Of a stretch of DNA of 64,000 nt, positions 1 through 8,802 are shown in pieces. A program made the position numbers and the translations under genes. Source of the DNA: Amycolatopsis sp. 195334CR (GTDB lineage: Bacteria; Actinomycetota; Actinomycetes; Mycobacteriales; Pseudonocardiaceae); the NCBI RefSeq assembly GCF_017309385.1, contig NZ_JAFJMJ010000001.1:1984001-2048000 (forward strand). The letters are read 5' to 3'. Every line of letters starts with the position of its first letter. Position 1 is the first letter of the stretch. The notes beneath the pieces were generated by a model that worked only from the letters and a program-made list of their open reading frames with translations, was not told the origin of the DNA and ran no database searches.

Positions 1-1
1 G

Positions 2-271
2 GTCACCGCCGCGGCCGACGGCCGGGTGGACGCCTCGCGCGTGCGTGCCGGGCTCACCTCGGCCGGGCTGGAACTGGGCGAGGAGACCCTGGACGCGCTC
101 GTCGAGGAGACCGTCGAGCACGCCATCCGGGTGGCCGCCGAGCAACGCGCCCGCGAGCAACTGGCCGAGGCCGACCTGCCGACCGTCGAACTGCCCGACC
201 TGACCGACGGGGTGGACGTGGCCGCGCTCTACGACCTCGCCGAAGCACTGCTCGAGCAGGGGGTGCGCTGA
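2..271 (+). CDS. ArsA/Get3-like ATPase, C-terminal fragment (5' end outside window)
   Basis: An open frame enters from the left edge and ends with TGA at 269-271. The 89 visible residues are acidic and helical and contain no P-loop. The next gene, one base downstream, is a complete ArsA-like ATPase. In mycobacteria two such genes lie in tandem before whiB4 and ponA2 (Rv3679-Rv3680, described as a Get3-like pair), so this is most likely the C-terminus of the first partner. The assignment rests on context rather than motifs. The first start codon inside the window (GTG at 26) is not the true start. Confidence 0.7.
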   Translation, partial: VTAAADGRVDASRVRAGLTSAGLELGEETLDALVEETVEHAIRVAAEQRAREQLAEADLPTVELPDLTDGVDVAALYDLAEALLEQGVR

Positions 272-272
272 C

Positions 273-1400
273 GTGGCCGAGACGCTGGACATGGACGCCC
301 TGATCGACGACGAGAACACCCGCGTGATCGTCTGCTGCGGGTCGGGCGGCGTCGGCAAGACCACCACCGCGGCCGCGCTGGCCCTGCGCGCGGCCGAACG
401 CGGCAGGCAGACCGTGGTGCTCACGATCGACCCGGCCCGGCGGCTGGCCCAGGCGCTGGGCCTGCGCGAACTCGGCAACCACCCGCGGCAGGTCAGCGTC
501 GACGGCTTCGAGCCCAAGGGCGAGCTGTGGGCGATGATGCTGGACATGCGCCGCACCTTCGACGACATGGTGCGCGTGCACGCCGGCCCGGAACGCGCCG
601 AGCAGCTGCTGGCGAACCCCTTCTACCAGACCATCTCCACCTCGTTCTCCGGCACGCAGGAGTACATGGCGATGGAGAAGCTGGGCCAGCTCGCCGCCAC
701 CGGCGACTGGGACCTGATCATCGTCGACACCCCGCCGAGCCGGTCGGCGCTGGACTTCCTGGACGCGCCGACCCGGCTGTCCACCGCGCTCGACGGCCGG
801 ATGATCCGGCTGCTCACCGGTCCGGCGAAGGCGGGCAGCTGGGGCCTGCGCAAGGTGGTCGGCGCCGGGTTCAGCATGTTCGCGAAGGCCGTCTCGACGA
901 TCATCGGCGGCCAGCTGCTGACCGACGCGTCGGCGTTCATGCAGGCCTTCGACACCATGTTCGGCGGCTTCCGCGAGCGGGCGCGCAAGACCGCCGAGCT
1001 GCTGCGCTCGCAGGGCACCGCGTTCCTGGTGGTGGCCGCGCCCGAGCCGGACGCCCTGCGCGAGGCCAGTTACTTCGTCGAGCGGTTGTCCGAGGAGTCC
1101 ATGCCGCTGGCCGGGCTGGTGGCGAACCGCACCCACCCGGTGCTGGCCGAGCTGTCCGCGCCGAAGGCGCTGGCCGCGGCGGACTCGCTGGAGCGCGCGG
1201 CCAATCCGGCACCGCTGGCGGTGGCCGTGCTCCGGTTGCACGCGGACCGGGTGGCGCTGGCCGAGCGCGAGCGGCGGCTGCTGGCCAGGTTCACCAAGGC
1301 CCATCCGGGGGTCCCCGTGGTGGGGGTGCCCGCACTGCCGAGTGACGTGCACGACCTCGACGGACTGCGTGACATCGGGGACCGCCTCGCCGGCGGTTAA
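273..1400 (+). CDS. ArsA/Get3-like anion-transporting ATPase (second of pair)
   Basis: This 375-residue soluble P-loop ATPase has a deviant Walker A ([10 protein letters not shown], residues 23-32), a switch region [12 protein letters not shown], and the [12 protein letters not shown] stretch typical of ArsA/Get3-type proteins. It starts with GTG one base after the stop of the preceding family member, so the pair is surely co-transcribed. The metal-binding cysteines of true arsenite pumps are not evident. The mycobacterial homologue is Rv3680, part of a proposed Get3-like complex; a role in envelope or membrane protein homeostasis is inferred. Its TAA overlaps the TAA of the convergent whiB gene in a shared TTAA. 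Confidence 0.88.
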   Translation: MAETLDMDALIDDENTRVIVCCGSGGVGKTTTAAALALRAAERGRQTVVLTIDPARRLAQALGLRELGNHPRQVSVDGFEPKGELWAMMLDMRRTFDDMVRVHAGPERAEQLLANPFYQTISTSFSGTQEYMAMEKLGQLAATGDWDLIIVDTPPSRSALDFLDAPTRLSTALDGRMIRLLTGPAKAGSWGLRKVVGAGFSMFAKAVSTIIGGQLLTDASAFMQAFDTMFGGFRERARKTAELLRSQGTAFLVVAAPEPDALREASYFVERLSEESMPLAGLVANRTHPVLAELSAPKALAAADSLERAANPAPLAVAVLRLHADRVALAERERRLLARFTKAHPGVPVVGVPALPSDVHDLDGLRDIGDRLAGG

Positions 1401-1708
1401 CCGACCCGCGCGGCTTCTTCCTCGTCGATCCCGGCGAACTCCCGTTTCGCCGTCATCAGCAGTTCCTGCCAGGACGCCACGTCCGGGCGGCGGCGCAGCA
1501 GCGCGCGGCGCTCCCGTTCGGTCATGCCGCCCCACACCCCGAAGCTGATCCGGCTGTCCAGCGCCTCGGCCAGGCATTCCGTGCGGACCGGGCACCCCAT
1601 GCAGACGAGCTTCGCGCGGTTCTGCTCGGCACCCCGGACAAAAAGCTCGTCCGGATCGGTGTCCCGGCAGGACGCGTGGACTCGCCAATCCGACTGGTTG
1701 TTTTCCAT
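1397..1708 (-). CDS. whiB4: WhiB-family iron-sulfur regulator, WhiB4-like
   Basis: A 103-residue WhiB protein with the four cysteines that bind a 4Fe-4S cluster (C14, C36, C39, C45, in the pattern C-x21-C-x2-C-x5-C), the GVWGG turn at 57-61 and a basic C-terminal segment ([11 protein letters not shown]) for DNA contact. Its position between the ArsA-like pair and ponA2 matches mycobacterial whiB4, a redox-sensing regulator of oxidative stress response. A candidate -10 (TATGCT on the minus strand) lies at 1763-1768, giving a leader of about 50 nt. Subfamily assignment relies on synteny as much as on sequence. Confidence 0.9.
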   Translation of the reverse strand: MENNQSDWRVHASCRDTDPDELFVRGAEQNRAKLVCMGCPVRTECLAEALDSRISFGVWGGMTERERRALLRRRPDVASWQELLMTAKREFAGIDEEEAARVG

Positions 1709-2024
1709 GCCCCCAAGCTCCCTACCTGTTCGATCCCCGCAGGCGGGCCTCCCCCGGGGTGCAGCATAGACACCCCCAGGTGGCCGCGAGCCGGGCTCTC
1801 CCTCTGCTCACGTCGACCCGGGGCCCTCCCTTGGCCACCGGTACCGCCGAACCGACTAGTCCACCTGGTGGAGGACTAACCCATCCGTTGGCTCTTTCCG
1901 TGAGTTGTGACGGACTGTATTGGCCATCGGTTCCCCCGCCAAGTTGCCGGTGGTCTTTCGTTACCTCTGCACACGCCCGGCGGAGGTCACTGGAGCCACA
2001 CGCGGCACGCGTAGGCTGGGGCCC
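1709..2024. promoter_or_regulatory. Divergent whiB4-ponA2 intergenic region
   Basis: The 316 bases between two divergent genes hold no convincing gene. An imperfect dyad, TAGTCC(1857-1862)/GGACTA(1873-1878) around CCACCTGGTGG, is a possible regulator site. TAGGCT at 2012-2017 lies 7 nt before the ponA2 GTG and is probably its -10 element. No clear -35 hexamer is seen. Confidence 0.45.
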
Positions 2025-4181
2025 GTGCGGAAAGCGGACGGACTGTTCAAACTGCTCGGCCTCTGCCTGCTCGCGGGGGTGCTGGTAGCCGGGGTGCTGT
2101 TCCCCGTCGCCGGTGCCGCCGGGGTGGTCTCCAACCAGGCGAGCGAGACCGTCGACAGCATGTCGTCGGATCTCGCCACCGACCCTCCGCCGCTGGTCAC
2201 GACGGTGACCGACAAGGACGGCAAGCCGATCGCGACGCTGTACTCGCAGTACCGGATCCCGACCGCGGCGAACGAGATCTCCGACGCGATGAAGTACGCG
2301 CTGATCTCGGTCGAGGACCGCCGGTTCTTCGAGCACCGCGGGGTGGACTGGAAGGGCACCATGCGCGCGGCGATCTCCAACGCCAGCGACGGGGACACCC
2401 AGGGCGCGTCCACGCTGACCCAGCAGTACGTGAAGAACTACCTGATCAACGTGGTCTACCGGGACAACAAGGTCGGGCAGGAAAAAGCCCAGGAAGCTTC
2501 CATTGCCCGGAAGCTCAAGGAAGCGCGGATCGCGATCCAGCTCGAAACGAAGATGAGCAAGGACCAGATCCTGGCCGGCTACCTCAACGTGGTCGAGTTC
2601 TCCCGGCAGATCTACGGCATCGGCGCGGCCGCCAAGGCCTACTTCAACAAAACGCCGAAGGAACTCGACGCCAAGGAATCGGCGTTGCTGGCCGGCCTGG
2701 TGAACAACCCGATCATGTTCGACCCGTGGAAGAACCCGGAGCGCGCCACCGAGCGCCGCAACCTGGTGCTCGACCGCATGGTGGACAACGCGAAACTGGC
2801 CCGCCCCGACGCCGACCGGCTCAAGGCCGAACCGCTCGGCGTGGTCGAGGGCGCCCCGACCAAACCGGCCGCGAACTGCACCGGCGCCGGTACCGAGAAC
2901 GGTTTCTTCTGCCAGTACGTCGAGGACTACCTGCTCAAGAGCGGAATGTCCAAGGACGACCTCTACACCGGCGGGTACACCATTCGCACCACCATGGACC
3001 AGAAGGCCAACCACGAGGCCAAGGTGTCCGCGGAAACGCAGGTGAAGAAGAACCAGAAGAACGTCGCGAACACGCTTTCGTTGATCAAGCCGGGCAAGGA
3101 CCGCCACGAGGTGGTGGCGCTCGCGGCGAATCGCGACTACGGGACGGACGCCAGTCGCGGGCAAACCACGTACGCCCTGCCGTCGGGCATCTACAACACC
3201 GGTGGCGCGGGCTCGAGCTACAAGATCTTCACCGCCGCGGCGGCGCTGGAAAAGGGTGTCTCCGGCATCTACAGCACCATTCAAACCCCGGGTTCCTACA
3301 CCTCGAAGGTGTTCACCGGTGGTGGTCCGCAGTGCCCGACGGTGGCCCGCGGTACCCGCGCCTATTGCCTTACCAACGCCGGTGAGGGTTATGGCGCTTC
3401 GATGAGCCTGCAGAACGCGCTGGCCACCTCACCGAACACCGGTTTTGTCATTCTCGAGGAACAGACCGGAATGGGGCCGGTGGTGGAAATGGCCAGCCGG
3501 CTCGGCATGCGCGAGACGATGGCCAGCAACCTCGGCGGTGGCACGGTGAAGCCGGAATCCTCGGAATCCGGCGAGAACGTCAGCCAGAGCACCTTCTTCG
3601 GCCCGAGCGAGCGGTCGCCGGGGCAGGGCTCGTTCACCCTCGGCCCGAGCCCGACCTCCGGGCTGGAGCTGGCGAACGTCGCGGCTACCATCATGAGCGG
3701 CGGCGTGTGGTGCCCGCCGACGCCGATCGCGCAGGTGCTCGACCGCGACGGCAAGCCGATCCCGATCAAGGAGCAGGGCTGCGAGCAGGTGATCGAGGAG
3801 CCGCTGGCGAACTCGCTGGCGATCGGCATGAGCAAGGACGACATCGCGCCGGGCACCTCGGCGGGCGCGGCGCAGGGCGTCGGCTGGACCCGGCCGATGA
3901 TCGGCAAGACCGGCACCACCCAGGGCAACGGCTCGGCCACCTTCGTCGCCGCCACCCCGCAGCTCGCCGGCGCGGCGATGGTGTTCCGGCCGGAGGGCGG
4001 CCGGGGTGGTATCTGCGACGGTGGCGTCGGGAACGTTTACACCTGTGGCAACGGCACCATGTTCGGCGGCAAGACCCCGGCCCGCACCTGGTTCGGGGCG
4101 ATGTCGAAGATCCTGGAGGGCCAGGAGGCCCTGCCGCTGCCGCCGTCCGACCCGCGGTTCGAACGCGCGGGACGCCGATAG
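2025..4181 (+). CDS. ponA2: Class A penicillin-binding protein PonA2 (transglycosylase/transpeptidase)
   Basis: A bifunctional peptidoglycan synthase of about 718 residues. After a short cytoplasmic start and one membrane segment (LLGLCLLAGVLVAGVLFPVAG) comes a GT51 glycosyltransferase domain (SVEDRRFFEHRGVDW, GASTLTQQYVKN, residues about 95-260), then a transpeptidase domain with the SSYK tetrad (GGAGSSYKIF), an SPN-like motif (TSPNTGF) and KTGTT. I chose GTG 2025 because it directly precedes the membrane anchor and follows a -10-like TAGGCT by 7 nt; an upstream in-frame ATG at 1920 would add 35 unconvincing residues. Unlike mycobacterial PonA2, the protein ends soon after the transpeptidase domain and has no PASTA repeat. 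Confidence 0.93.
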   Translation: MRKADGLFKLLGLCLLAGVLVAGVLFPVAGAAGVVSNQASETVDSMSSDLATDPPPLVTTVTDKDGKPIATLYSQYRIPTAANEISDAMKYALISVEDRRFFEHRGVDWKGTMRAAISNASDGDTQGASTLTQQYVKNYLINVVYRDNKVGQEKAQEASIARKLKEARIAIQLETKMSKDQILAGYLNVVEFSRQIYGIGAAAKAYFNKTPKELDAKESALLAGLVNNPIMFDPWKNPERATERRNLVLDRMVDNAKLARPDADRLKAEPLGVVEGAPTKPAANCTGAGTENGFFCQYVEDYLLKSGMSKDDLYTGGYTIRTTMDQKANHEAKVSAETQVKKNQKNVANTLSLIKPGKDRHEVVALAANRDYGTDASRGQTTYALPSGIYNTGGAGSSYKIFTAAAALEKGVSGIYSTIQTPGSYTSKVFTGGGPQCPTVARGTRAYCLTNAGEGYGASMSLQNALATSPNTGFVILEEQTGMGPVVEMASRLGMRETMASNLGGGTVKPESSESGENVSQSTFFGPSERSPGQGSFTLGPSPTSGLELANVAATIMSGGVWCPPTPIAQVLDRDGKPIPIKEQGCEQVIEEPLANSLAIGMSKDDIAPGTSAGAAQGVGWTRPMIGKTGTTQGNGSATFVAATPQLAGAAMVFRPEGGRGGICDGGVGNVYTCGNGTMFGGKTPARTWFGAMSKILEGQEALPLPPSDPRFERAGRR

Positions 4182-4286
4182 GTGGCAGGACTAGGAATCG
4201 CGGTCGAGTCGTCCCGGCGGCCGCCGATAGGCCGCTTGGACGACATCGTCACCCGGGCAGGGCGTTGACACCGTATTGTGGATGAC

Positions 4287-5276
4287 GTGAGCACGCAGGG
4301 TAGCACTGGGAACAACGGACAGCAGGGCAAGCGGATCCGCAACCTCGCACTGGGCACGGTCGCCGTCGGCGCCGCCGGGCTCGGGTACGCCGCCGGTATC
4401 GAGCGCAGGCGCTGGACCCTGCGCACCGAGGAAATCCCTGTGCTGGCACCGGGTTCGCGCCCGATGAAGGTGCTGCACATCTCCGATCTGCACATGGTGC
4501 CGGGCCAGCGCTCCAAGCAGGAGTGGGTGGCCGCGCTCGCCGAACTGAAGCCCGACCTGGTGGTCAACACCGGCGACAACCTCGCCCACCGCCAGGCCGT
4601 GCCGTCGGTGCTGCGCGCGCTCAACCCGCTGCTGGAGGTGCCCGGCATCTTCATCTTCGGCAGCAACGACTACTACGGTCCCAAGCCGAAGAACCCGGCG
4701 CGGTACCTGATGCCCAAGGGCCGCAAGAAGCTCATCCACGGGCTGCACCTGCCGTGGCGGGACCTCCGGGCCGCGCTCATCGAGCACGGCTGGCTCGACC
4801 TGACCCACGTCCGGCGCACCATCGAGGTGGCCGGGCAGCAGGTGTTCGCCGCCGGCGTCGACGACCCGCACCTGCACCGCGACCGGTACGCCGACATCTC
4901 CGGCCAGGCCGACCGCGGCGCCGCGCTGCGCATCGGTGTGACGCACTCGCCGGAGCCGCGCGTGCTCGACCCGTTCGCCGCCGATGGTTACGACCTGGTG
5001 CTCGCCGGGCACACCCACGGCGGGCAGCTGCGCATCCCCGGGTACGGCGCGCTGGTCACCAACTGCGAGCTGGACCGCAGCCGCGCCCGCGGCCTGTCCC
5101 GCTGGGGCGCGAACATGTGGCTGCACGTTTCCGCTGGTCTGGGCACGTCACCGTACGCGCCGGTCCGGTTCGCCTGCCCGCCGGAGGCCAGCCTGCTCAC
5201 CCTCGTCGCACGCGACCAGCAGGCGGCCAAACCCCAGAAGGCCACCCGCCGCGAGGCCCGTACCGACGTCCGCTAG
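4287..5276 (+). CDS. Membrane-anchored calcineurin-like metallophosphoesterase
   Basis: About 329 residues: an N-terminal membrane or signal-anchor segment (LALGTVAVGAAGLGYAAG) followed by a metallophosphoesterase domain with the five metal-binding blocks in order: HISDLHM, NTGDNLA, GSNDYYG, VTHSPEP and GHTHGGQ. The synteny matches Rv3683 downstream of ponA2. GTG 4287 is preferred to ATG 4278 because TATTGT at 4274-4279 then lies 7 nt upstream, the arrangement seen at other leaderless starts in this window. The substrate is unknown; the homologous family includes UDP-diacylglucosamine and YkuE-type phosphoesterases. Confidence 0.88.
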   Translation: MSTQGSTGNNGQQGKRIRNLALGTVAVGAAGLGYAAGIERRRWTLRTEEIPVLAPGSRPMKVLHISDLHMVPGQRSKQEWVAALAELKPDLVVNTGDNLAHRQAVPSVLRALNPLLEVPGIFIFGSNDYYGPKPKNPARYLMPKGRKKLIHGLHLPWRDLRAALIEHGWLDLTHVRRTIEVAGQQVFAAGVDDPHLHRDRYADISGQADRGAALRIGVTHSPEPRVLDPFAADGYDLVLAGHTHGGQLRIPGYGALVTNCELDRSRARGLSRWGANMWLHVSAGLGTSPYAPVRFACPPEASLLTLVARDQQAAKPQKATRREARTDVR

Positions 5277-5305
5277 ACTTCTCCACGACCCAGTAAGCAG
5301 TACCT

Positions 5306-5379
5306 CGGGGTGTGGCGCAGCTTGGTAGCGTGCCTCGTTCGGGTCGAGGAGGTCGTGGGTTCAAATCCCGCCACCCCGA
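5306..5379 (+). tRNA. tRNA-Pro (anticodon CGG)
   Basis: A cloverleaf folds from 5306 to 5379: acceptor CGGGGTG (5306-5312) pairs with CACCCCG (5372-5378), the D-arm contains AGCTTGGTAGCG, and the anticodon stem CCTCG/CGAGG frames loop TTCGGGT with anticodon CGG at 5340-5342. The T-arm reads GTGGGTTCAAATCCCGC. The discriminator base is A, and CCA is not encoded. Confidence 0.96.
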
Positions 5380-5388
5380 CGTGTGAAG

Positions 5389-5433
5389 GTGAAGGCCCTG
5401 TGTTCGCAGAAAGCGCGAACACAGGGCCTTCAC
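5389..5433 (+). terminator. Perfect 19-bp hairpin after tRNA-Pro
   Basis: Arms 5389-5407 and 5415-5433 are exact reverse complements with a 7-nt loop (AGAAAGC). The hairpin lies 9 nt after the tRNA and is its likely terminator, although no T-run follows. Confidence 0.75.
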
Positions 5434-5446
5434 TACGTTGTGCTCT

Positions 5447-5492
5447 CTGGGGGTCGGACCCCCAGACCCCCGCCAGGGGGCTAGCCCCCTGG
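5447..5492. repeat. Two adjacent GC-rich perfect palindromes
   Basis: CTGGGGGTC/GACCCCCAG flank one base at 5447-5465, and a perfect 20-nt palindrome centred on CTAG occupies 5473-5492. They lie between the tRNA-Pro hairpin and a convergent gene and may help terminate transcription from either side. Confidence 0.6.
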
Positions 5493-5504
5493 ACCCCCAT
5501 AGGT

Positions 5505-5529
5505 GGGGGTGAGGGTGGGCGTGGGCGGG
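5505..5529 (+). other. Potential G-quadruplex motif
   Basis: Five runs of at least three G separated by 1-3 bases (5505-5509, 5513-5515, 5517-5519, 5523-5525, 5527-5529) satisfy the usual quadruplex pattern on the plus strand. It lies just past the stop of the minus-strand gene that ends at 5540. Confidence 0.5.
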
Positions 5530-5539
5530 TGCAGGTGGG

Positions 5540-6022
5540 TCAGCAGGTGCCCATGTTGGCGGCTTCTAGGGCGAAGTCGGTGACGCGGCCTTGGTCGAAG
5601 GCGAAGCGGTAGTAGCGGTCCGGGTGGCCCGGTACTGGGGTGCGCATCACGTTGGGCACCGGTGGGACTGGTTCCAGGTGGGGGTATGCCTTGCGTACCT
5701 GGAATTCTCGGGTGCCTAGGGTGACGCCTTCTGGGGTGTGCGAGGTGCTGGTGCCGCCGATCATGACCAGGCCGATCGTGGGGTCGGCGAAGACGCCGCT
5801 GCCGACGTTGGTTTGGCCCTCGTTCGGGTGCAGGTAGTACAGGTGGCACCTGTTCGTGGCGTCCTTGTCGATCAGTAGGCCCGTCGACTCCGCGGCGGCT
5901 TCGGGTTGGTTCAGGTGTAGTGACTTGTAGCCGCCCGGGCCGAGTACGGCGCCTCCATCCGCTGGGGTCACCAGCAACCCCGAGGCCAGTAGGGCGGTCA
6001 GGCCGGTTGTGATCGCGCTCAT
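5540..6022 (-). CDS. Secreted protein of unknown function
   Basis: A 160-residue protein with a hydrophobic N-terminus (ITTGLTALLASGLLVTPADGG) that looks like a short signal sequence. The rest is polar and probably beta-rich. The only two cysteines, in NRCHLYY and at the final residue, could form a disulfide after export. I do not recognise the family. Third codon positions are less strictly G/C than in neighbours (several CTA, GTA, TCA, CAA codons), a weak hint of recent acquisition or low expression. It converges on the tRNA-Pro terminator region. Confidence 0.65.
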   Translation of the reverse strand: MSAITTGLTALLASGLLVTPADGGAVLGPGGYKSLHLNQPEAAAESTGLLIDKDATNRCHLYYLHPNEGQTNVGSGVFADPTIGLVMIGGTSTSHTPEGVTLGTREFQVRKAYPHLEPVPPVPNVMRTPVPGHPDRYYRFAFDQGRVTDFALEAANMGTC

Positions 6023-6101
6023 CCCTGTCTCCCTCCGTGTGGATAGGGAGACGTCTCCGATCAGCGCAGGTTGCTTATTGACCGGTGTGGGTGATAGTTG
6101 G

Positions 6102-6869
6102 TTAGCGAGTGGCGACCACGTCCACCCAGCACTGGCTGAACTGGCCGTCTCCCCCGCGCGACCACACCCAGGCGCTCCGGGCGGCGCTGGCCAGCTGCGG
6201 GTGGTCCGCCCCGGCCGACTCCAGCCCGGCGATCAGGCCGTTCTCCACCTCGCGCGACAGCTCCCGGTAGGTCAGGTCCGCCCGGTGGCGCACGTGCTCG
6301 CGCACGTCACCGAAACCCGCCCGCGCCACCGCGGCGGCGATCCCGCGACCGGCGAAGGGGTCCCCGCCGTCGCGCCGCCGGAGCAGGTAGTAGCCGCGCA
6401 GCGCGGCGACCACGTTCGCCGTCTTCGGCCGCAGCTTGGCCCGGCTCCAGTCCGGAGTGGACAGAGCGAGCACGCCACCGGGCCGCAGCACCCGCCACAG
6501 CTCGGCCAGCACCGCGTCCGGCCGGGCCACCGTCTCGAACAAGCCGTGCGCGAAGGCCAGGTCGAAACCGCCCTCCGGCAACGGCAGCGCGTACTCCGAA
6601 CCGGCCACGAAGTCCACAATGGACGAGCCGACCGCGTAACCGGCGGTCTCGCCGACCGGGCCCGGCACGTGGTCCACCCCGACCACCCGCAGCTCGTCGG
6701 CCGCCGAGGCCAGCCCGTGCGTGGTCACCCCGGTACCGCAGCCGAGGTCGAGCACGCGCATGCCCGGCCTGATCCAGCGCAGGGCGAACGCCGTCCGCTC
6801 GGCGCCGACGCGCGCGGACACCTCCGAGAGCTCGAACGGGGGCCGTCCCGGCGCGAATGCCTCCTGCAC
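6102..6869 (-). CDS. Class I SAM-dependent methyltransferase
   Basis: About 255 residues with methyltransferase motif I (VLDLGCGTGVTT) and the later motif WRVLRPGGVLALSTPD of UbiE/Methyltransf_11-type enzymes. The substrate is unknown. I chose GTG 6869 because TACTGT lies 7 nt upstream (minus strand, 6877-6882), a -10 placed as at other leaderless starts, and because the open frame further upstream overlaps the divergent peptidase and has no family-like sequence. It is divergent from the S9 peptidase, about 97 bp apart. Confidence 0.82.
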   Translation of the reverse strand: MQEAFAPGRPPFELSEVSARVGAERTAFALRWIRPGMRVLDLGCGTGVTTHGLASAADELRVVGVDHVPGPVGETAGYAVGSSIVDFVAGSEYALPLPEGGFDLAFAHGLFETVARPDAVLAELWRVLRPGGVLALSTPDWSRAKLRPKTANVVAALRGYYLLRRRDGGDPFAGRGIAAAVARAGFGDVREHVRHRADLTYRELSREVENGLIAGLESAGADHPQLASAARSAWVWSRGGDGQFSQCWVDVVATR

Positions 6870-6966
6870 CCCGCACACAGTACGGCCAGCACGACCCCGG
6901 TTGGCGAAAAAGATTCCCGAACCCCGGGGTCCCCACCCCGATGGCCCAAGCTGGCAGGATCGAGCC

Positions 6967-8802
6967 GTGAGCACCCAGTACCCGCCCGCACAGGTCCCCG
7001 ACCGGCTCTTCGACGACGAGGCGGCCGAAGCGCGGTGGCGCGCCCGCTTCGGCGCGCCACGGATGTCGGTGCCCGAGTGGGCCATCGACGCGCCCGAAGC
7101 CAACATCTACGTCTCCAACGCCAGCGGCGTCTGGGAGGTCTACGCCTGGGACCGCGCCACCGGCGCGCACCGCCGGGTCACCGACCGGCCCAACGGCACC
7201 ATGCACGCCGTGCCCTCCCCCGACGGCCGCTGGATCTGGTGGTTCAACGACACCGACGGCGACGAGTTCGGCTCGTGGGTGCGCCAGCCGTTCGACGCGG
7301 AGCCCGGCGCGGCCACGCCCGCGATCCCCGGTGTGCACGACGGCTACCCCGCCGGGCTGGACATCGGGCACCGGATGGTGGTGGTCGGCGTGTCCACCGA
7401 CGACGGCAGCGAGCTGTTCGCGCACACCGGCGGTGAGACGAGGACCTTCTACCGCCACGCCGACGACGCCGGGGTGGCCGGGCTGTCCCGCGACGAGACG
7501 CTCGTCGCCATCTCACATTCCGAACACGGTGACTCCCGCCACCCGGCGGTCCGCGTGCTGCGCACCGAGGACTTCACCGCCGTCGCCGACAAGTGGGACG
7601 GCGAGGGCAAGGGCCTGACCCCGTTGGAGTTCTCGCCGGTGTCCGGCGACCAGCGGCTCCTGCTGCTGCACGAACGCCGCGGCCGCGAGGAGCTGCTCGT
7701 CTGGGACGTCGCCGCGGACACCGAGACCGAGTTGAAGCTGGACCTGCCGGGCGAGGTCAGCGCCGGCTGGTACCCGCAGGCCGACGCCCTGCTCGTGGTG
7801 CACTTCCACCAGGGCCGCAGTTCCCTGTTCCGGTACGACCTCTCCACCACCGAGCTGTCCTCTTTGGACACCCCGCCGGGCCGGATCGGCGGCGCGGGCG
7901 TGCGCCCGGACGGCACGGTCGAGTACTCCTGGTCCAACGCCGCGAAGCCGCCGGTGATCCGCGCGCGGACGGCCGACGGCGCGGAGAACGTGCTGCTCAC
8001 GCCGCCGGGTGAGCGTTCGCCGGAGTCGGCGCCGGTGGTGGACGCCTTCGTCGAAGGGGTCGGCGGGCGCATCCACGCGCTGGTCTCGCGGCCGGTCGAC
8101 GCGCCGGACGGCCCGCTGCCCACGGTGTTCGCGCTGCACGGCGGCCCGCACGCAGCCGACGAGGACCGGTTCTCCGCGTACCGCGCGGTCTGGCTGGACG
8201 CCGGGTTCGCCGTGGTCGAGGTGAACTACCGGGGCTCCACCGGGTACGGCTCGGCGTGGCGGGACGCGATCGAGGGCCGCCCCGGGCTGACCGAGCTGGA
8301 AGACGTCGCCGCGGTGCACGACTGGGCTGTCGAAAGTGGACTGGCGGACCCGGAGAAGTGCGTGGCCAACGGCGCTTCCTGGGGTGGGTACCTGACCCTG
8401 CTGGCGCTGGGCACGCAGCCGTCGCGCTGGGCGGCGGGCGTGGCCGGGGTGCCGGTGGCGGACTACGTCGCCGCCTACGAGGACGAGATGGAGCAGTTGC
8501 GCTCGTTCGACCGGGCGCTGTTCGGCGGTTCCCCCGACGACGTGCCCGCGGTGTACCGCGAGTGCTCCCCGATCACCTACGTGGACGCGGTCGCCGCGCC
8601 GGTGCTGGTGCTGGCCGGGGACAACGACCCGCGCTGCCCGATCCGGCAGATCGAGAACTACCTGGACAAACTGGACGCGCGCTCGGCGCCGTACGAGTTC
8701 TACCGCTACGACGCCGGGCACGGCTCGCTGGTCATCGCGGAGACGGTCAAGCAGAGCTCCATCGAGGTGCACTTCGCCCTGCGGGCCCTCGGCCTCCGCT
8801 GA
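6967..8802 (+). CDS. S9-family prolyl oligopeptidase-like serine peptidase
   Basis: A 611-residue cytosolic peptidase. The N-terminal part carries WD-like beta-propeller strands (NIYVSNASGVWEVYAWDR, SPDGRWIWWFN), and the C-terminal third is an alpha/beta-hydrolase with catalytic Ser471 (GASWGGY), Asp554 (DNDPR) and His585 (AGHGSL), plus the GYGSAWRD and HGGPH segments seen in S9C acylaminoacyl or dipeptidyl peptidases. GTG 6967 follows CAGGAT by 6 nt, suggesting a leaderless mRNA. It should cleave peptides at an accessible N-terminal region; the exact specificity is not clear. It converges with dps across a repeated hairpin. Confidence 0.9.
   Translation: MSTQYPPAQVPDRLFDDEAAEARWRARFGAPRMSVPEWAIDAPEANIYVSNASGVWEVYAWDRATGAHRRVTDRPNGTMHAVPSPDGRWIWWFNDTDGDEFGSWVRQPFDAEPGAATPAIPGVHDGYPAGLDIGHRMVVVGVSTDDGSELFAHTGGETRTFYRHADDAGVAGLSRDETLVAISHSEHGDSRHPAVRVLRTEDFTAVADKWDGEGKGLTPLEFSPVSGDQRLLLLHERRGREELLVWDVAADTETELKLDLPGEVSAGWYPQADALLVVHFHQGRSSLFRYDLSTTELSSLDTPPGRIGGAGVRPDGTVEYSWSNAAKPPVIRARTADGAENVLLTPPGERSPESAPVVDAFVEGVGGRIHALVSRPVDAPDGPLPTVFALHGGPHAADEDRFSAYRAVWLDAGFAVVEVNYRGSTGYGSAWRDAIEGRPGLTELEDVAAVHDWAVESGLADPEKCVANGASWGGYLTLLALGTQPSRWAAGVAGVPVADYVAAYEDEMEQLRSFDRALFGGSPDDVPAVYRECSPITYVDAVAAPVLVLAGDNDPRCPIRQIENYLDKLDARSAPYEFYRYDAGHGSLVIAETVKQSSIEVHFALRALGLR

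Noticed and set aside
54..1688. Minus-strand frame of 544 codons across the ArsA-like gene
   Set aside because: Antisense to a clear P-loop ATPase and to whiB4 in another frame; no ribosome site and shadow composition.
4265..4279. TTGACA at 4265 as the -35 of the phosphoesterase promoter
   Set aside because: It is only 3 bp from the TATTGT -10-like element, far too close for a sigma-70-type pair.
6009..7436. Plus-strand frame spanning the methyltransferase and peptidase start
   Set aside because: Crosses two genes in wrong frames and lacks any family pattern.
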